DNA of 64,000 nucleotides from an uncultured Actinomycetes bacterium (GCA_937876315.1 CALEHQ010000042.1:1-64000), one strand, 5' to 3'. Positions 36,220 to 46,032 are shown, counted from the stretch's first letter. Made by a program: numbers and translations. The notes: a model not told the origin generated them from the letters alone.

Positions 36220-38052
36220 CTACTTTTTGTTGGTACGGCGTCGATCGGATTCTTTGAGGATTCGCTTGCGCAGACGAAGCGACTGGGGCGTTACCTCAAC
36301 GAGTTCATCGTCACCGATGAACTCGATTGCGTTTTCAAGGGTGACCGCACGTGGCGGAACGAGTTTGATGGCTTCGTCAGCAGAATGAGTTCGAATGTTG
36401 GTCTTCTGCTTTTCGCGCACGATATTGATCATCATGTCGTCACTGCGAGAATTCTCGCCGACGATCATTCCCTCGTAGACAGCCTCTCCTGAGCCGATGA
36501 ACATCTCTCCACGTTCTTGAAGGTTGCCAATGGCGTAGCCAGTGGAGGTGCCCTGACGGTCAGAGATCATCGCCCCGCCCTTACGGGTTGGGAGATCGCC
36601 GACCCACGCAACCCAACCTGCGTTGTGTTGATGCATCAGGGCAGTACCGCGAGTAGCGGTGAGCAACTGTGAACGAAAACCAATGAGACCTCGAGCCGGA
36701 GCTTCAACCGTGACGATGGTGCGACCTGTATCGCCAGGACGGAGGTCGGTAACGCGACCTTTTCGAGGGGCAAGAGCCTGAGTGACCGTGCCGACGTGTT
36801 CATCGGGTACATCGATCACGGCGCGTTCAAGTGGTTCATGCTTCGTGCCGTCGATGTCTTTCACGATGACCTCTGGCCGGCTCACCTGAAGTTCGTATCC
36901 TTCACGGCGCATGGTCTCGATGAGCACCGCAAGCTGGAGTTCACCGCGACCAGAAACCTCGATGATGTCGGGCGACTCGGTTGGCTCGACCTTGATCGAT
37001 ACGTTACCGAGGATTTCCTTATCGAGACGATCGCGCAGGTGTCGAGAGGTAAGGAATTGACCCTCCTTACCAGCGAGAGGCGAGGTGTTGACTCCAAAGG
37101 TCATTCGCAGCACCGGCTCGTCGACAGTGAGTCGAGGCAGTGCCACGGGATTAACCGAATCGGCAAGGGTGTCGCCAATTTCGACTTCGGGGAAACCTGC
37201 GACGATGAAGAGATCGCCGGCTCGAATGGCATCGACCTCAAGCCGGCCGATACCCGAAAACGACATCAACTGTGTCAGTTTGCGCCGAAGCGGATTCTGT
37301 CCTTCGTCCTCTTCGCAGAGAGCTACCTGTTCGCCTCGACGCAGGGTTCCCTGCATCACGCGGCCGATCGCCAATCGCCCGAGGTATTCCGACGCGTCAA
37401 GGTTGGTAACGATGGCCTGGACAGGTGCATCGGGATCGCCGGTCGGTGCAGGAATTGTGTCGACAATGGCCTGAAACAACGGGGTGAGATCATCGTCTTC
37501 GCCCGGCATGCCGATTCCGCTGACGGCTTTACCGTCGCGAGCGATTGCAGAAATGATCGGAAACTCGATGGAGTTCTCATCAGCATCGAGGTCCATAAAA
37601 AGTTGGTAGATCTCGTCGAGAACTTCTTCAGGTCTGGCGTCTTGGCGGTCGACCTTATTGACGACGACCACAGTCGGCAGCCCGAGTGCGAGGGCCTTCG
37701 ACAGCACGTAACGAGTCTGGGGAAGCGGACCTTCAGCGGCATCGACAAGGAGGATGACCCCGTCGACCATTGAGAGCGCTCGCTCAACCTCGCCACCAAA
37801 ATCAGAGTGACCTGGTGTGTCGACCAGGTTGATTTGGATGTCATTCCATGTCACCGAAGCGGCCTTCGCGAGGATCGTGATGCCTCGCTCTCGCTCCTGG
37901 TCATTGGAGTCCATGATTCGGTCGACGACAGCAGCATGGTCACTAAAGGTGCCTGTGGCGCGTAGAAGTGCGTCGACAAGGGTGGTCTTACCGTGGTCAA
38001 CGTGAGCGACGAGCGCGACGTTACGAAGCGGGACTGAAGATGAGGGGGGCAC
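36220..38052 (-). CDS. typA: GTPase TypA/BipA
   Basis: 610 residues. G1 [10 protein letters not shown] (about 16-25), the RGITI switch, DTPGH (G3), NKVDR (G4), then EF-G-like domain II, III and V segments and the BipA-specific C-terminal domain. It is a ribosome-associated translational GTPase involved in stress adaptation and 50S assembly. GTG start (CCCCCCTCA follows). It is followed downstream by the Cys-rich gene in convergent orientation. Confidence 0.96.
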   Translation of the reverse strand: MPPSSSVPLRNVALVAHVDHGKTTLVDALLRATGTFSDHAAVVDRIMDSNDQERERGITILAKAASVTWNDIQINLVDTPGHSDFGGEVERALSMVDGVILLVDAAEGPLPQTRYVLSKALALGLPTVVVVNKVDRQDARPEEVLDEIYQLFMDLDADENSIEFPIISAIARDGKAVSGIGMPGEDDDLTPLFQAIVDTIPAPTGDPDAPVQAIVTNLDASEYLGRLAIGRVMQGTLRRGEQVALCEEDEGQNPLRRKLTQLMSFSGIGRLEVDAIRAGDLFIVAGFPEVEIGDTLADSVNPVALPRLTVDEPVLRMTFGVNTSPLAGKEGQFLTSRHLRDRLDKEILGNVSIKVEPTESPDIIEVSGRGELQLAVLIETMRREGYELQVSRPEVIVKDIDGTKHEPLERAVIDVPDEHVGTVTQALAPRKGRVTDLRPGDTGRTIVTVEAPARGLIGFRSQLLTATRGTALMHQHNAGWVAWVGDLPTRKGGAMISDRQGTSTGYAIGNLQERGEMFIGSGEAVYEGMIVGENSRSDDMMINIVREKQKTNIRTHSADEAIKLVPPRAVTLENAIEFIGDDELVEVTPQSLRLRKRILKESDRRRTNKK

Positions 38053-38096
38053 GAGTGTCTTTCAGTTCGGTCCACCGGTGATGGACCGATGGAAAT

Positions 38097-38291
38097 TCAG
38101 GAGGGCCAAACGCTTTCGTCGCGTTCGGCCTCGGCGTCGTACATGCACCACGACGAGTGGTCGTGGCCCGGCACGGCCCCACACTCGGGGCACGGTTCGG
38201 CATCCCGAGCGTCAAGGATCGCGTCAAGATTGTCGTTGGTGCGCTTGAGGGCTCTCGCTTCCTCGAAACGCCGATGTCGACCCTTTTTCAA
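38097..38291 (-). CDS. Small zinc-ribbon-like protein, TTG start
   Basis: 64 residues starting at TTG 38291, which has GGGAG 7 nt upstream; no ATG or GTG in frame fits. The N-terminal part is basic and helical (KKGRHRRFEEARALKR), the C-terminal part has CPECGAVPGHDHSSWC, a likely Cys3His zinc site. The gene sits between rnd and typA on the same strand, 82 nt after the rnd stop. Role unknown; perhaps nucleic acid binding. Confidence 0.55.
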   Translation of the reverse strand: MKKGRHRRFEEARALKRTNDNLDAILDARDAEPCPECGAVPGHDHSSWCMYDAEAERDESVWPS

Positions 38292-38373
38292 CGGCCAACT
38301 CCCGTCGGTGAGATTGCTCGCAGAGTGTATCGGCCCAAGAGGGGTGCCTGTGGCATCTCTCGTCGATTTCTGC

Positions 38374-39540
38374 TCATGAGAGGGGCCGCCGGGACCGTTC
38401 CTCAATAACGAGTTCGCCATTTCCGGCGAAAGCGACTGCAGCGCCGCCCTCAAGCAGGCTCCGAACGGGCCGCCCGGCCAGTTCATCTCTCCAGCCCTCG
38501 GCAAGCCGGGCGCCAACGTCACCTCTGAGGAACGCCTCAATATCGCCTCGAGTCGCTAGCAGCGATGCGTCGAGCTCAAGATCTCTCGCCAATTGGGCAA
38601 TCCAAGCGGAGATCAATGCGATGGCAGGGCGAAGGTCCTTCTCGACACCGCCGGGGCTGACATCGTCGACAATTGGAGTGGTGTCGGCGATCCCTACCTT
38701 CACTGCCGCCAAGATCTCGTTCACCACGTCGTCCCGGGTTCCTCGGTCGAAGCCCCGAACCTTCTCAAGATCCCGGCGATCCCGCGGTGGTCGCTGGGCA
38801 ATGCCGGTGAGAGCGATATCGGAAAGTACATACCGAACAGGAATATCGAGCGAAGCCGCACGGCGTTCGCGCCAAGCCGCAAGGGACCGGGCAACCGTTC
38901 GGGCCGGCCCTCTAAGTTGGCGAGCTTCCTTGATGCGGCGCCATGCTTCGTCGGGGTTTCGTTGTCCGCGGAGTCGAACTCGCTGAATCTCACATTCGTC
39001 TAACGCCCACGAAAGTCGACCACGCGCCTCGAGTTGTTCAACGATTCGATCGCGCACCTCGAGCAGGCGGGCCACGTCATTAGCGGCGTACACCAGTTGC
39101 CCGTCGGTAAGCGGACGCTGCAGCCAGTCGGTGAGACGGTCACCCTTGCCAACCTTGAAATCGACGAATCGCTCGTAGATCGTTGTTAGTGACGGCGTAC
39201 TCAGACCAAGAAAGCCTGAAGCGACCTGTGTGTCGAACAAAACCTTTGGGACAGTTCCGCATTCAAGCTCAAGGATTTCAAGGTCCTGATCTGCTGCGTG
39301 CAACACCGCAACGCTGTCGCTCTCAAGAATCTGCACAAAGGGGCGCAAATCGACCGAGAGTGGATCTACGAGTACGAGGTCACCCGGCCAAGCGATCTGT
39401 ACAAGTGCGAGTTTCGGAAAATAGGTTCGCTCACGATGGAATTCGGTATCGAGCGCGTAACTCGGCTGATCTCGGAGAAGATCAATGACCCGAGCAAACT
39501 CTGCGTCGGTCGAAACTATTCGGAACTGTGGATCAGTCAC
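38374..39540 (-). CDS. rnd: Ribonuclease D
   Basis: 388 residues. DEDD exonuclease domain with the first acidic pair in YALDTEFHRE (about 28-37), HAADQDLEIL and VYAANDVARLLE (last Asp with Tyr) followed by an HRDC domain (about 205-290). It trims RNA 3' ends, including tRNA precursors. GTG start. The stop lies just before the small zinc protein region. Confidence 0.92.
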   Translation of the reverse strand: MTDPQFRIVSTDAEFARVIDLLRDQPSYALDTEFHRERTYFPKLALVQIAWPGDLVLVDPLSVDLRPFVQILESDSVAVLHAADQDLEILELECGTVPKVLFDTQVASGFLGLSTPSLTTIYERFVDFKVGKGDRLTDWLQRPLTDGQLVYAANDVARLLEVRDRIVEQLEARGRLSWALDECEIQRVRLRGQRNPDEAWRRIKEARQLRGPARTVARSLAAWRERRAASLDIPVRYVLSDIALTGIAQRPPRDRRDLEKVRGFDRGTRDDVVNEILAAVKVGIADTTPIVDDVSPGGVEKDLRPAIALISAWIAQLARDLELDASLLATRGDIEAFLRGDVGARLAEGWRDELAGRPVRSLLEGGAAVAFAGNGELVIEERSRRPLS

Positions 39541-39549
39541 GTTTGTTCA

Positions 39550-39876
39550 TCAGACCGGCGAATCGCCGAGAACGACTGAACGTCCACTGTCGATCCAGGC
39601 GTTGGTTCCGCCGGCGACGTTGATGGCATCTATTCCTTGTCCCCGAAGAAACTCTGCAGCGCGAGCGCTTCGGCCACCGAGAGCACAGATTACATATACA
39701 GGACCTGAAGAAGGAATCTCCGAAAATCGCTCAGGAACCGTGGAGAGGGAGATGTGGAGAGCACCGGCTACGTGGCCATCGGCATATTCGTCGTCTTCAC
39801 GTACATCGACGAGAGTCGCTCCCGTTGCAAGCAAACGCTCAAGTTCGCTGAGATCGATTTCTGGGACTGAACTCAC
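39550..39876 (-). CDS. Single-domain rhodanese
   Basis: 108 residues. DVREDDEYADGHV and the active-site loop CALGGRS (Cys63 or so) define a GlpE-type rhodanese, which transfers sulfane sulfur. GTG start. It lies 9 nt before rnd and 26 nt after mobA. A sulfur-transfer partner for the molybdenum cofactor is possible but not shown. Confidence 0.9.
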   Translation of the reverse strand: MSSVPEIDLSELERLLATGATLVDVREDDEYADGHVAGALHISLSTVPERFSEIPSSGPVYVICALGGRSARAAEFLRGQGIDAINVAGGTNAWIDSGRSVVLGDSPV

Positions 39877-39902
39877 CGGATGCCCTCGTTCTGTGTCGTC
39901 GG

Positions 39903-40496
39903 CTAGTACGAACCGGCAGCGTAGCGTTGTAGGTCCTCGGGATGATCCACGTCGTCCACTGCCTCGGGCGCAATTGTCCGGACCTCGAGAACGGTGAGAT
40001 CTCCAAGAACACTTCGCGGAGCGCGAACTCCTTGTTCAAATGCCGTCTGAAGAGGTTCCCATGCGAGGCTGCGGCGCCATGCTGCCGTAAGCGGCTGGAT
40101 TCGATCATCGACGACGGCGTAGGAAACAGCCGCCTGGTGATCCATGGAAAGTGCGGCCACAAGTGCAGCCGGAGTCGAAGCGCCTATCTGTGGCGTATCG
40201 CAGGCGAGGATCACGACGACGTCGTCCTCGGCATAGTCGAAGGCAGTGAGCACGCCGCCCAACGGTCCCTCTCCCGGATGCCGATCCGGAACAGCACGAT
40301 CCACCCCCGTCAGCGAGGCCAATGCGGCGATGTCTCCCCCTACGGCGATGACTTCGGATGCGCCCGCTTCGTTAAGCGCTGCTGCAACCAGAGAGGTCAG
40401 GGCAACACCGTGAACCTTTAAAAGGGACTTGTCTTGCCCCATCCTCTTAGAGGAACCACCGGTGAGAACGACCCCGGTGAAACTCGGCAACGACAT
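39903..40496 (-). CDS. mobA: Molybdenum cofactor guanylyltransferase-like protein
   Basis: 197 residues of the nucleotidyltransferase fold. LTGGSSKRMGQDKSLL (about 11-26) is the signature loop, followed by PDRHPGEGPLGGVLTA and ILACDTPQIG. It would convert molybdopterin to the guanine dinucleotide cofactor. No other cofactor genes are nearby, so a related nucleotide transferase function is possible. Confidence 0.85.
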   Translation of the reverse strand: MSLPSFTGVVLTGGSSKRMGQDKSLLKVHGVALTSLVAAALNEAGASEVIAVGGDIAALASLTGVDRAVPDRHPGEGPLGGVLTAFDYAEDDVVVILACDTPQIGASTPAALVAALSMDHQAAVSYAVVDDRIQPLTAAWRRSLAWEPLQTAFEQGVRAPRSVLGDLTVLEVRTIAPEAVDDVDHPEDLQRYAAGSY

Positions 40497-40499
40497 GGG

Positions 40500-40946
40500 T
40501 CAGCTCGAAAGATCAGCGGGAGGCCAAGAGGGATCACATTGTCGCAAGAAGAGTTCACAACGTTCAGCCTCGTCGAGTTCACCGATCGCCGCAGCTGTCT
40601 TCGCAAGCCCGTTGAGACTTGAGAGAAAACCGCGGTTCGAAGGATGCACCCAGCGAACGTAACCGGACCCGCGCCAACCATTGGCCCGAAGGGTGTCGAG
40701 CCCACGGTGGTAACCGACACGGAAGTAGGCGTATGCCTCGATCGTCGATGCTGCGTTCTCCCCCATTGCCGCCCAAGCAGCACTTGATCGGGGTGCATCA
40801 CTCGCTACCGCGCCAATCGCGGGGAGGGGGTCTGTCTCACTGCGCTTTGCTTGCTCGAGGGCATGGCGTAACGCAGCAGGTTCTTCAGGAAGAACCGTCT
40901 CAGGAGGCCCCGAAGTCGAAAGGTTGACAGGTCGAGAATCAGTCAC
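40500..40946 (-). CDS. DUF3151 protein
   Basis: 148 residues of the actinobacterial DUF3151 family: the AWAAMGENA... YAYFRVGYHRGLDTLRANGWRG segment and the WVHPSNRGFLSSLNGLAKTA motif are characteristic as I recall. Function unknown. The ATG follows the hydrolase gene by 9 nt, and mobA follows by 3 nt. Confidence 0.82.
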   Translation of the reverse strand: MTDSRPVNLSTSGPPETVLPEEPAALRHALEQAKRSETDPLPAIGAVASDAPRSSAAWAAMGENAASTIEAYAYFRVGYHRGLDTLRANGWRGSGYVRWVHPSNRGFLSSLNGLAKTAAAIGELDEAERCELFLRQCDPSWPPADLSS

Positions 40947-40955
40947 ATCTTCACG

Positions 40956-41738
40956 TTACGACGAATATCGACGGTTCACACCCTCGATTACCGACGTGAT
41001 GAGTTCTGCGAATGCGCTGGGATTGGTTGATTGAACATTGTGGGCAGCTCCAGCGATCACATGTGATCGTGCAAATGGCAGGTTGTCGACCAACCATTGC
41101 TGCGCTTGCTCACGGTGGCCATGCGAATGAGAGCCTCGAGACACCACTACAAACATGTCCAGATTGACCGCCTCGAACGGACAGCCGTCGCGGGCACCTA
41201 CGAGTTCTGCGACCATGACGGGCCCCTCTGACAATCTCCGACTTCGGATGGATTCTGGGAGGGAATGCCAAACGTCTGCTCCCGCCGTGCGCTCCATGAC
41301 ACGAGTCACTGCATCGTGGGGCGTCTCGTCTTCGATCCGTCGCCCTTCTGCGTCCCGAATTGGCCACCAGTCAAGCCAGGGCAATGGAGCCTCGTGGACA
41401 ACAACGCACGACACCGATGCGGATGTTCGAGATGCCGCCGCTAATGCGATCGTTGCGCCCAGGCTGTGTCCAACAACTACAACAGGCCCGTCTCGAGATT
41501 CGCGTTCGATGATCCGCACCAGGTCTGCGACATGGTCTTCGAATCCGGGTACTTCCCCGACGCTCGAACGCCCATACCCGCGACGGTCGTAAATCACCCA
41601 TGAGGCACTTGTGAGGAGCCTCGCGACGCTGAGAAACGTTGCACCCCTGTCCATTACACCGTGGACGAATATGACTTGAGGGGCGAGGGGCCGATCAAGT
41701 CGGCCGACGTGAAGGCCGTTTCTGACCTCACGCTTCAT
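40956..41738 (-). CDS. Alpha/beta hydrolase
   Basis: 260 residues. Oxyanion region VIFVHGVMDRG, nucleophile elbow VGHSLGATIA (Ser about 93) and a C-terminal GAAHNVQ with the catalytic His are visible. Substrate unknown. I chose the ATG at 41738, 4 nt after the pyk stop; a longer frame to 41870 would overlap pyk and is not hydrolase-like. Confidence 0.82.
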   Translation of the reverse strand: MKREVRNGLHVGRLDRPLAPQVIFVHGVMDRGATFLSVARLLTSASWVIYDRRGYGRSSVGEVPGFEDHVADLVRIIERESRDGPVVVVGHSLGATIALAAASRTSASVSCVVVHEAPLPWLDWWPIRDAEGRRIEDETPHDAVTRVMERTAGADVWHSLPESIRSRRLSEGPVMVAELVGARDGCPFEAVNLDMFVVVSRGSHSHGHREQAQQWLVDNLPFARSHVIAGAAHNVQSTNPSAFAELITSVIEGVNRRYSS

Positions 41739-41742
41739 ATCG

Positions 41743-43176
41743 CTACGGAACTTCGATGACGCGCACCGTGTCGGTAACGCGACCCTTCGAAAAACGCGAC
41801 CCTCCGACCACAACCACAAGATCGCCGGAGTGGATTTCACCCTTTGTCTTGGCGAGAGCGATGGCCTCATTCGTTAATTCGTCGGCGCTGCCAGCGGCTT
41901 CGAGAAGGTATGGCGTTGTCCCCCAACTCATTGTGAGCTGAGCAACAGTTCGAGGGTCTGACGAGAAACCAAGAATTTTCGCCTTGGGGCGGAAGCGAGC
42001 TACTGACCGGACCGTGAAGCCGCTTTGAGAAATACAGAGGATTGCGGCTGCACCAATTTCGCTCGCGGCTCGTTGCGCGGCGGATGTGACGGCGTTTGTT
42101 ACGCGAGATTCTGAACTATCTCCGGTGGCTAACTGCAGCGAGGCAAGCAACGCTGGCCATCCTGCGTAATCGAACTTTTCGTCGGCCCGTGCTGCGATTC
42201 GAGCCATGACATCGACAACGTGCTCGGGGTCGTCTCCAATGGCGGTTTCGCCTGAAAGCATTACAGCTGACGAACCGTCAAAGACCGCATTTGCGACGTC
42301 GGAAGCCTCAGCTCGGGTTGGACTCGGCGAATGAATCATTGACTCGAGCATTTGTGTTGCGGTGATTACCGGACGACCAGCGGCTATGCATCGGCGAATG
42401 ATCTCTTTCTGCAAATGCGGCAGTTCCTCGATCGGAAACTCCGAGCCGAGGTCACCGCGAGCGACCATCACCGCGTCGGCAACTTCCACGATGGACGCCA
42501 AATTCTGAACTGCAGCTCGAGTTTCGATCTTTGCGACGACCATTGGCCCGCGTGGTGCCGGTTCGGTCCCGACCCGGCGAACATCATGAGCCGAACGAAC
42601 GAACGAGAGGGCGACCATGTCGACACCAACTTCGACAAACGCGTCAAGGAAGCGAAGGTCTTCTGGCGTCGGCGTCGCTATACGAAGCCGGTCGGACGGA
42701 ATATGAATACCTGGTCGACCAGTGAGGTGTCCGCCGTGATTTACCCGGACACGGAGATGGTCTCCCTGTCGTCCCAGCGACAAGACCTGCACAGCGCCAT
42801 CGCCAAACACCAACTGGTCACCTTCATGGACGTCAGTCAGTAAGTCTTCATAATCAACTTGAAAGACCTCGGCCGTACTGGGATCGGTGCCCGGGGTGAC
42901 GAGGAACTCTTGACCGTCGACGAGCAGAACACCATCGCCCGGGAGTTTGCCCAGACGCACTTTCGGTCCAGGAAGATCCGCAAGAATTCCGACTGGCTTC
43001 CCAACCTCTGCGGCAACAGCCCGAATCCGGTGGTACCTCTCGAGCGCGAGGTCAAGCGACTCATGAGAAAGGTTGATGCGAGCAATATCCATACCCGACT
43101 GAATGAGACCCTTGAGGACACGAGGATCGTCAGAGGCTGGGCCGATTGAGGCGATGATCTTCGTGCGACGAGTCAT
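41743..43176 (-). CDS. pyk: Pyruvate kinase
   Basis: 477 residues, standard length. IIASIGPASDD, ARINLSH, the KIETRAAVQN active-site Lys, ARGDLGSEFP and ATQMLESMI are all present; the C-terminal allosteric domain is intact. Last step of glycolysis. ATG start; first gene of the pyk-hydrolase-DUF3151-mobA run. Confidence 0.96.
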   Translation of the reverse strand: MTRRTKIIASIGPASDDPRVLKGLIQSGMDIARINLSHESLDLALERYHRIRAVAAEVGKPVGILADLPGPKVRLGKLPGDGVLLVDGQEFLVTPGTDPSTAEVFQVDYEDLLTDVHEGDQLVFGDGAVQVLSLGRQGDHLRVRVNHGGHLTGRPGIHIPSDRLRIATPTPEDLRFLDAFVEVGVDMVALSFVRSAHDVRRVGTEPAPRGPMVVAKIETRAAVQNLASIVEVADAVMVARGDLGSEFPIEELPHLQKEIIRRCIAAGRPVITATQMLESMIHSPSPTRAEASDVANAVFDGSSAVMLSGETAIGDDPEHVVDVMARIAARADEKFDYAGWPALLASLQLATGDSSESRVTNAVTSAAQRAASEIGAAAILCISQSGFTVRSVARFRPKAKILGFSSDPRTVAQLTMSWGTTPYLLEAAGSADELTNEAIALAKTKGEIHSGDLVVVVGGSRFSKGRVTDTVRVIEVP

Positions 43177-43242
43177 GCCTGCACGCTACCGGTGAACGAC
43201 ACTGGCACTGAAGCACATTCCACGAACACCTGAATGTCACCT

Positions 43243-44022
43243 CTAGTTCATCAAGGCTCGTAATCCTGCGGCAGCAAATCGAAACCCCTTGGCCTCTTCA
43301 GCCGGAGCCTCGGCAGCAACAGCCTCGAGAACACAACTTGCTCGATCGAAATCGCCCGATGCTTCGTAGGCACGAGCCAATTCCGCTCGTTCCCAAATGG
43401 ATGCATCTGGCAGGAGGCTTCGAAGCCGGGTTGCGATTATTCGCGAGCGGTGATCGTTCTCGGCAACCGCAATTTGCGCCAAATTGTTGAGCATCCGACG
43501 GATGATGCCGCGAGTGCCGATTGGGGCGAGCATCGATTGGTGCCATGGCGCGTCTGATCCGTGGAGTTGCATGAACAACTGCTCGCAGCCGAAATCGTCC
43601 AACTGGTGACCGCCATCGAACGCATCGAGAAACACGCCAGTTTCAACATCGAGCGTCAGAAAGTGGCCGGGCATCCCTATGCCGCTCATTTCGCGACCGA
43701 CACGTCGGCCAACCGACATCAAGATGATCGAAAGGGTGATCGGAATGCCGAGACGGCGATCGATCACGGAATCAAGGCAGGAATTGTCTTGGTCGTAATA
43801 GCCACCAGTGTTCCCTCGGAATCCAAGAACGGAGAAGACTCGTTCAAGGACGTCTTCGAGCGATGAACCACATCCGTCAGCCAGAGCATCAAGTTCTGCA
43901 AGGCGTGCCTCGACATCGAGTCCCTCATGAAAATGAGAAGCGAGAACAAATGCGGCCTCGTCGAGTGCGATGAATCGCTCGTCGCGGGCCATAAGAATCG
44001 CGAAACGCTCTGTCGACTCCAC
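43243..44022 (-). CDS. SirB1/transglutaminase-like protein with TPR-like tail
   Basis: 259 residues of the SirB1 (Transglut_core2) type: FRGNTGGYYDQDNSCLDSVIDRRLGIPITLSII... contains the N-terminal family motif, and GRRVGREMSGIGMPGHFL the His region. A C-terminal helical repeat follows (ERAELARAYEASGDFDRA). The GTG at 44022 was chosen because the protein homology begins there; the upstream frame overlaps the divergent glycerophosphodiesterase. Function unknown. Confidence 0.75.
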   Translation of the reverse strand: MESTERFAILMARDERFIALDEAAFVLASHFHEGLDVEARLAELDALADGCGSSLEDVLERVFSVLGFRGNTGGYYDQDNSCLDSVIDRRLGIPITLSIILMSVGRRVGREMSGIGMPGHFLTLDVETGVFLDAFDGGHQLDDFGCEQLFMQLHGSDAPWHQSMLAPIGTRGIIRRMLNNLAQIAVAENDHRSRIIATRLRSLLPDASIWERAELARAYEASGDFDRASCVLEAVAAEAPAEEAKGFRFAAAGLRALMN

Positions 44023-44090
44023 GAAAATGAGGGTATCGGTTTCTGGGAATTTTCCGACCAGACGAGAGTACTGGGGTCTACGGTGCGTCC

Positions 44091-44861
44091 GTGAGGAAAG
44101 CGACCCACCCATTCCTTGAACATGAAGGCCCCATTGCTTTTGCCCATCGGGGTGGCGCTGGGGACTGGCCAGAGAATTCACTTGAGGCGTTCTCGAGCGC
44201 AGTCGAACTCGGGTATCGCTACGTCGAGACAGACGCCCATGTCACCTCAGATGGCGTCATCATCGCGTTCCATGACGACCATCTCGATCGCGTGACAGAC
44301 CGAGTCGGGCTCATTTCAGAGTTGACGTGGGCTGAAGTTTCCCAGGCCCGGATCGACGGGATCGCTCCGATTCCTCTTCTCGAAGACCTCTTCACGACCT
44401 GGCCGAACCTTCGAATCAATATTGACGCCAAACACGATGAAGTGGTGGAGCCCCTCGCAGCTCTCCTCAGCCGCACGCAAACGCTCGATCGCGTGTGCAT
44501 TGGGTCATTCTCAGATCGACGGCTCGATCATTTCCGGTCTCTTTTCGGCGCCGAGGTATGCACGTCCATGGGCCCCAAGGGTGTCGCTCGGCTGCGGGCT
44601 TCGAGCTTCGGATTGGGGAGGAAGGTCCCCGAAGGCAATTGTCTTCAGGTCCCGACCCACGCTGGAAAGGTTCCCCTTGTCGACAGTCGTTTCATTCGAA
44701 AGGCCCATCGTGCTGGCCTGCCCGTCCATGTCTGGACCATCGATGACGTGGAAGAGATGCATCGTCTTCTCGACCTCGGAGTCGACGGGATCATGACTGA
44801 CCGCCCTGCGGTGTTGCACGCGGTACTGGAGTCGAGGGGGCAGTGGTCCGCGCCCAGTTGA
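44091..44861 (+). CDS. Glycerophosphodiester phosphodiesterase, second copy
   Basis: 256 residues. FAHRGGAGDWPENSLEAF (about 17-34) and ETDAHVTSDGVIIAFHDDHLDR are the catalytic segments; VHVWTIDD and LGVDGIMTDRP complete the barrel. GTG start. It is more typical of the family than the copy at 8106, having a full length and the VWTIDD motif. Divergent from the SirB1-like gene with 68 bp between. Confidence 0.9.
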   Translation: MRKATHPFLEHEGPIAFAHRGGAGDWPENSLEAFSSAVELGYRYVETDAHVTSDGVIIAFHDDHLDRVTDRVGLISELTWAEVSQARIDGIAPIPLLEDLFTTWPNLRINIDAKHDEVVEPLAALLSRTQTLDRVCIGSFSDRRLDHFRSLFGAEVCTSMGPKGVARLRASSFGLGRKVPEGNCLQVPTHAGKVPLVDSRFIRKAHRAGLPVHVWTIDDVEEMHRLLDLGVDGIMTDRPAVLHAVLESRGQWSAPS

Positions 44862-44939
44862 TCAAGTCGATTCGCAGGTTGAGAATTTCAACTTGACTCG
44901 GTTCACGAGGTTGGGGGCGATCGCCTACTCTGAGGGTGG

Positions 44940-44968
44940 TTGACAGGTCGGTAGGTAGTGCTTAGGTT
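44940..44968 (+). promoter_or_regulatory. Probable promoter of the dpp operon
   Basis: TTGACA (44940-44945), 17-nt spacer, TAGGTT (44963-44968). The -35 is a perfect match and the -10 fits the TAnnnT form common in actinobacteria. It lies about 110 nt upstream of the dppB ATG, in the 217-bp gap after the glycerophosphodiesterase gene. An inverted repeat AGGTT-CC-AACCT overlaps the -10 element. Confidence 0.6.
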
Positions 44969-44974
44969 CCAACC

Positions 44975-44990
44975 TGTGGCGTAAGTCACA
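44975..44990 (+). promoter_or_regulatory. CRP/GlxR-like operator
   Basis: TGTGG-CGTAAG-TCACA is one mismatch from the CRP consensus TGTGA-N6-TCACA. It starts 6 nt after the -10 element, so it would cover the transcription start, a repressing position. CRP-type regulators such as GlxR control carbon and peptide transport in actinobacteria. Confidence 0.5.
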
Positions 44991-45078
44991 TGGGGGCGGT
45001 TGCTCCCTCGTGAGTCGAAATCCGAGATCCGATCCCCATGCTGCATCTGCCAATCTCAACCCACATTGAGGCAACCCA

Positions 45079-46032
45079 ATGAGATTTGTACGCAGAAAAA
45101 TAGTGCAGCTCCTTGTTGTACTTCTTTGCGTGACGTTCTTGTCGTTCCTGCTACTCGAACTTCTTCCCGGCGATACTGCAACTCGTTTATGCGCTGGCGC
45201 TGGCGGCCAAGAATGCGTCGATCAAAAACGAGCCGAATTTCGACTCGATGATCCAATGCCGGTTCGCTATGTGCGTTGGCTCGGCGATGCTGTCACCGGT
45301 GATCTCGGCACATCGGCGCGAAATGCTCAGCCGGTTTCTGAGGCTCTCGCCGAGCGCATGCCGGTAACGATCGAACTGCTTCTGTATTCACAGTTCCTTG
45401 CATTGCTTGTCGCAGTACCGCTTGCCTTTGCCGCAGCGAAGCGAGCTGGCGGAGTCCTCGACCGAACCTCGAGTGCAACGCTTTTCATGCTGTTGGCCGT
45501 ACCTAACTTTGTGATGGCGATGCTCCTCATCTGGATCTTTCCGGTCACGCTCGGAATCGGAAATGCCACTGGCTACACGCCGTTTAGTGATGGGCCCATA
45601 GCAAGCCTCGCGTCGCTAACGATTCCTGCCGTGTGTCTCGCAGTCGCCGAAATGGCCGTCTACATGCGACTACTTCGCACCGATCTCATCGCAACAATGC
45701 AGGAGGACTTCATTGCGATGGCGCGTGCAAAGGGCATGTCACCTCGGCGAGTCCTTTACGGACACGCGTTTAAACCATCGACGTTCTCGATCATCACGGT
45801 GATTGGCCTCAACTTTGGTCGTCTGATTGGCGGCGCCGTCATTCTCGAAGTCATCTTCGGACTGAATGGCCTCGGCGGATATACCTACGCAGCAATCCAA
45901 GGTCAGGACTACGTCCCCGTGCAGGGAGCAATCGTCGTGATTGCATGCGCATACGTGTTGGTGAATTTCCTTGTTGATCTCCTTTACGCCGCCCTCGACC
46001 CCAGGATTCGTCATGCCCGCGCCCTCGCCTGA
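45079..46032 (+). CDS. dppB: Peptide ABC transporter permease DppB-like
   Basis: 317 residues with about six transmembrane helices and the BPD_transp_1 EAA loop (DFIAMARAKGMSPRRVLYGHAF). The N-terminal FVRRKIVQLLVVLLCVTFLSF helix and PGDTA motif are typical of DppB/OppB. GAGG 9 nt before the ATG. First gene of the transporter operon; no substrate-binding protein gene precedes it. Confidence 0.9.
   Translation: MRFVRRKIVQLLVVLLCVTFLSFLLLELLPGDTATRLCAGAGGQECVDQKRAEFRLDDPMPVRYVRWLGDAVTGDLGTSARNAQPVSEALAERMPVTIELLLYSQFLALLVAVPLAFAAAKRAGGVLDRTSSATLFMLLAVPNFVMAMLLIWIFPVTLGIGNATGYTPFSDGPIASLASLTIPAVCLAVAEMAVYMRLLRTDLIATMQEDFIAMARAKGMSPRRVLYGHAFKPSTFSIITVIGLNFGRLIGGAVILEVIFGLNGLGGYTYAAIQGQDYVPVQGAIVVIACAYVLVNFLVDLLYAALDPRIRHARALA

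Noticed and set aside
36796-37773. 325-codon open frame on the plus strand
   Set aside because: Entirely antisense to typA, which has all GTPase motifs; no recognisable domain.
44862-45078. Missing small gene or riboswitch before dppB
   Set aside because: No convincing frame with a ribosome-binding site and no recognised riboswitch core; it holds the promoter and CRP-like site.
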